Assembly: GCA_015486425.1 (NCBI GenBank)
Contig: WFRQ01000303.1
Location: 1-6,951, forward strand
Direction of reading: 5' to 3'
Length of the DNA stretch: 6,951 bases
Source: Deltaproteobacteria bacterium
Lineage (GTDB): Bacteria; Desulfobacterota; Dissulfuribacteria; Dissulfuribacterales; QOAL01
Position 1 is the first letter of the stretch, and each line of letters opens with the position of its first letter. Below, in pieces: positions 5,615 through 6,951 of this stretch. A program made the position numbers and the translations under genes. Below the pieces are notes generated by a model. The model worked only from the letters and a program-made list of their open reading frames with translations. It did not search any database and was not told where the DNA came from.

Positions 5615-6951
5615 TCACTCGCCTCTGCCTGTGGTGTTATTTATTACAGTGACGAGATCATTAAATCTGAAGGGTTTACTGACTATTGCGCTAATACCTT
5701 TTTCAGTGAGGTCCTTATCCTGGTACTGGGAGCCCCAGCCTGTAAGCAGAATTACCGGTATATTCCTGGTCTGAGCCTTTTCTGCTATCTCCCATCCGGA
5801 CACGCCAGGCATTCCGAGATCAGTCAGTATAAGATCAAAGTTGTCCTGATCTATCAGGTCCATTGCCTCAAACGGTTCGCTGCAGCCGGTAACCTCATGA
5901 CCTGCTTCAGTAAGCATCAGGGTCAAAAGTTCCACGATCTGCGTCTCATCATCAACAGCAAGCACTCTTAATGTACCGGAAGAAGTTTCTTCAGGAGCGG
6001 GCTGCTGGTCCTGGACAGTGTATTCTGATAGTGGGAGACGCAGATAAAATACAGTGCCCAGGCCTTTGCGGCTTTCAACTGAAATGGTTCCGCCTGCCTG
6101 TGATATAAGCCCCATGCAGACACTGAGGCCAAGGCCTGAGTTGCCGACTCCCTTTGTAGAGTAGTATGGATCAAAAATCCGATTTTTGATGGCCTCAGTC
6201 ATGCCTGTACCAGTATCTCGCACTTCAAGAACCGCCATGTCATCTTCCACATGAGCCTCAAAGCTTATGTTGCCCCCCTGGGGCATTGCCTCTACTGCGT
6301 TCAGAATCATGTTGGTAAGAATTTCACGAAGGTCGGATTCATGAATGGCAACCGGAGGAACAGGCTTGATACTGGTATTTACCGTGATGGTTATTCCCTG
6401 GGACTGCAGCTCATCCTGCCATCTTGGTTTTGTCAGGTCTGCAACATCTCTTATCACAAGGGCAAGGTCGGTTTTCAGTTCAGTATGGTACTTTTCCTCT
6501 GCCCCGAAGCCTGTGAATGCCTGCAGCCGCTTAACTGAATGAGCCCCGTCTGCAACCGCGATTTTTATATTCTCTAAGCGGCGACGCTGTCCTTCATCAG
6601 TTATCTCCATTTCCAGCAGCTCAGCATTACCCTGAATGGCGGCGAGAAGGTTGTTGAAATCGTGTGCAATACCTCCAGCCATGGTGCCAAGAGCCCTGAG
6701 TTTTTCAACATAGGCCATCTGTCTGCTGGCCTGTTTCTGCTCTGTAATGTTGTGGATCACAACCATGGCGCCGTAGGAGTTATCCTCACTGTCCTTCACT
6801 GGGTGCATGTAGACATCAGCGGCAATGGTTGTGCCATCTGCTCTTAATACCGGGATATCAGGCATCCGGAGCATTGATCCGGACTCAAGGGTCTTTCGAA
6901 TCTGCCTGTAATGATCTTTGTCCTTAAAAAGCTTACTGATGGACTGGCCAA
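5615..6951 (-). CDS. Hybrid sensor histidine kinase: PAS - HisKA - HATPase - receiver, 5' end cut by window edge
   Basis: The frame is open from the right edge (first full codon at 6949) for 444 codons to a TGA; the start is outside the window. Numbering from an internal Met at 6874: the end of a PAS domain (before residue 48, closing with VVIHNITEQK), then a dimerisation/phosphoacceptor helix with H71 in GGIAHDFNNLL, the N box NMILNAVEAMPQGG (N192), the G1 box DTGTGM (D220), an F box near 233-238, and the G2 box GLGLS (247-251). A C-terminal receiver (about 301-415) has acidic D308/D309, phosphoacceptor D352 in LILTDLGMPG, T378, and K400 in SKPF. It would autophosphorylate H71 and pass phosphate to D352, with output through a separate protein since no DNA-binding domain follows. 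No transmembrane segment is visible in the part present. The signal is unknown. It ends 211 bp before bioA on the same strand. Confidence 0.93.
   Translation of the reverse strand, partial: GQSISKLFKDKDHYRQIRKTLESGSMLRMPDIPVLRADGTTIAADVYMHPVKDSEDNSYGAMVVIHNITEQKQASRQMAYVEKLRALGTMAGGIAHDFNNLLAAIQGNAELLEMEITDEGQRRRLENIKIAVADGAHSVKRLQAFTGFGAEEKYHTELKTDLALVIRDVADLTKPRWQDELQSQGITITVNTSIKPVPPVAIHESDLREILTNMILNAVEAMPQGGNISFEAHVEDDMAVLEVRDTGTGMTEAIKNRIFDPYYSTKGVGNSGLGLSVCMGLISQAGGTISVESRKGLGTVFYLRLPLSEYTVQDQQPAPEETSSGTLRVLAVDDETQIVELLTLMLTEAGHEVTGCSEPFEAMDLIDQDNFDLILTDLGMPGVSGWEIAEKAQTRNIPVILLTGWGSQYQDKDLTEKGISAIVSKPFRFNDLVTVINNTTGRGE

Noticed and set aside
5502..5774. 90-codon plus-strand ORF with a TTG start, plus an ATG at 5506 preceded by AGGAG at 7-nt spacing (23 codons)
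   Set aside because: The long frame runs antisense into the kinase receiver domain, and its TTG is too close to the AGGAG. The ATG frame ends after 23 codons and has no recognisable features. The good ribosome-site spacing may be chance.

Overview
The window reads as chromosomal DNA of a Gram-negative, probably strictly anaerobic bacterium. Three clues support this: an ArnB-like aminosugar transaminase paired with a small ArnE-like transporter (lipid A or envelope sugar chemistry), a biotin synthase whose auxiliary-cluster cysteines follow the anaerobe pattern rather than the E. coli one, and a PAS/histidine kinase/receiver hybrid of a style common in Desulfobacterota and Nitrospirota. The phylum is an inference; no rRNA or marker gene is present. 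All six convincing genes lie on the minus strand, so transcription runs from high to low coordinates.

Layout in the direction of transcription. (1) 6951-5615: a hybrid sensor histidine kinase, cut by the right edge inside its PAS domain. (2) 5614-5404: a 211-bp gap holding a strong hairpin that forms well only in minus-strand RNA, and a possible 35-codon ORF whose stop overlaps the bioA start. (3) 5403-1872: a tight three-gene run bioA - bioB - chrA with gaps of 6 and 4 bp, coupling biotin synthesis with a chromate-type anion transporter. (4) 1871-1548: a 324-bp gap filled largely with repeats. It has two inverted copies of a two-hairpin REP-like unit and a 107-bp imperfect palindrome with 16-bp terminal arms. 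(5) 1547-1: an ArnE-like four-helix membrane protein overlapping by 4 bp the GTG start of an ArnB-like PLP aminotransferase, which is open to the left edge and lacks only its extreme C-terminus.

How the genes work together: BioA makes 7,8-diaminopelargonate and BioB performs the last step to biotin. BioC/H, BioF and BioD are not in the window. The chrA gene is joined to them by position, not by any obvious biochemistry. The SMR/ArnB pair is probably part of a larger envelope-sugar operon continuing to the left. No CRISPR array, tRNA, rRNA, transposase or phage gene was seen. The items most worth a second look are the variant BioB cluster ligands, the Cys-rich insertion in BioA, the structured bioA leader, the bio-chrA linkage, and the two kinds of palindromic repeat.
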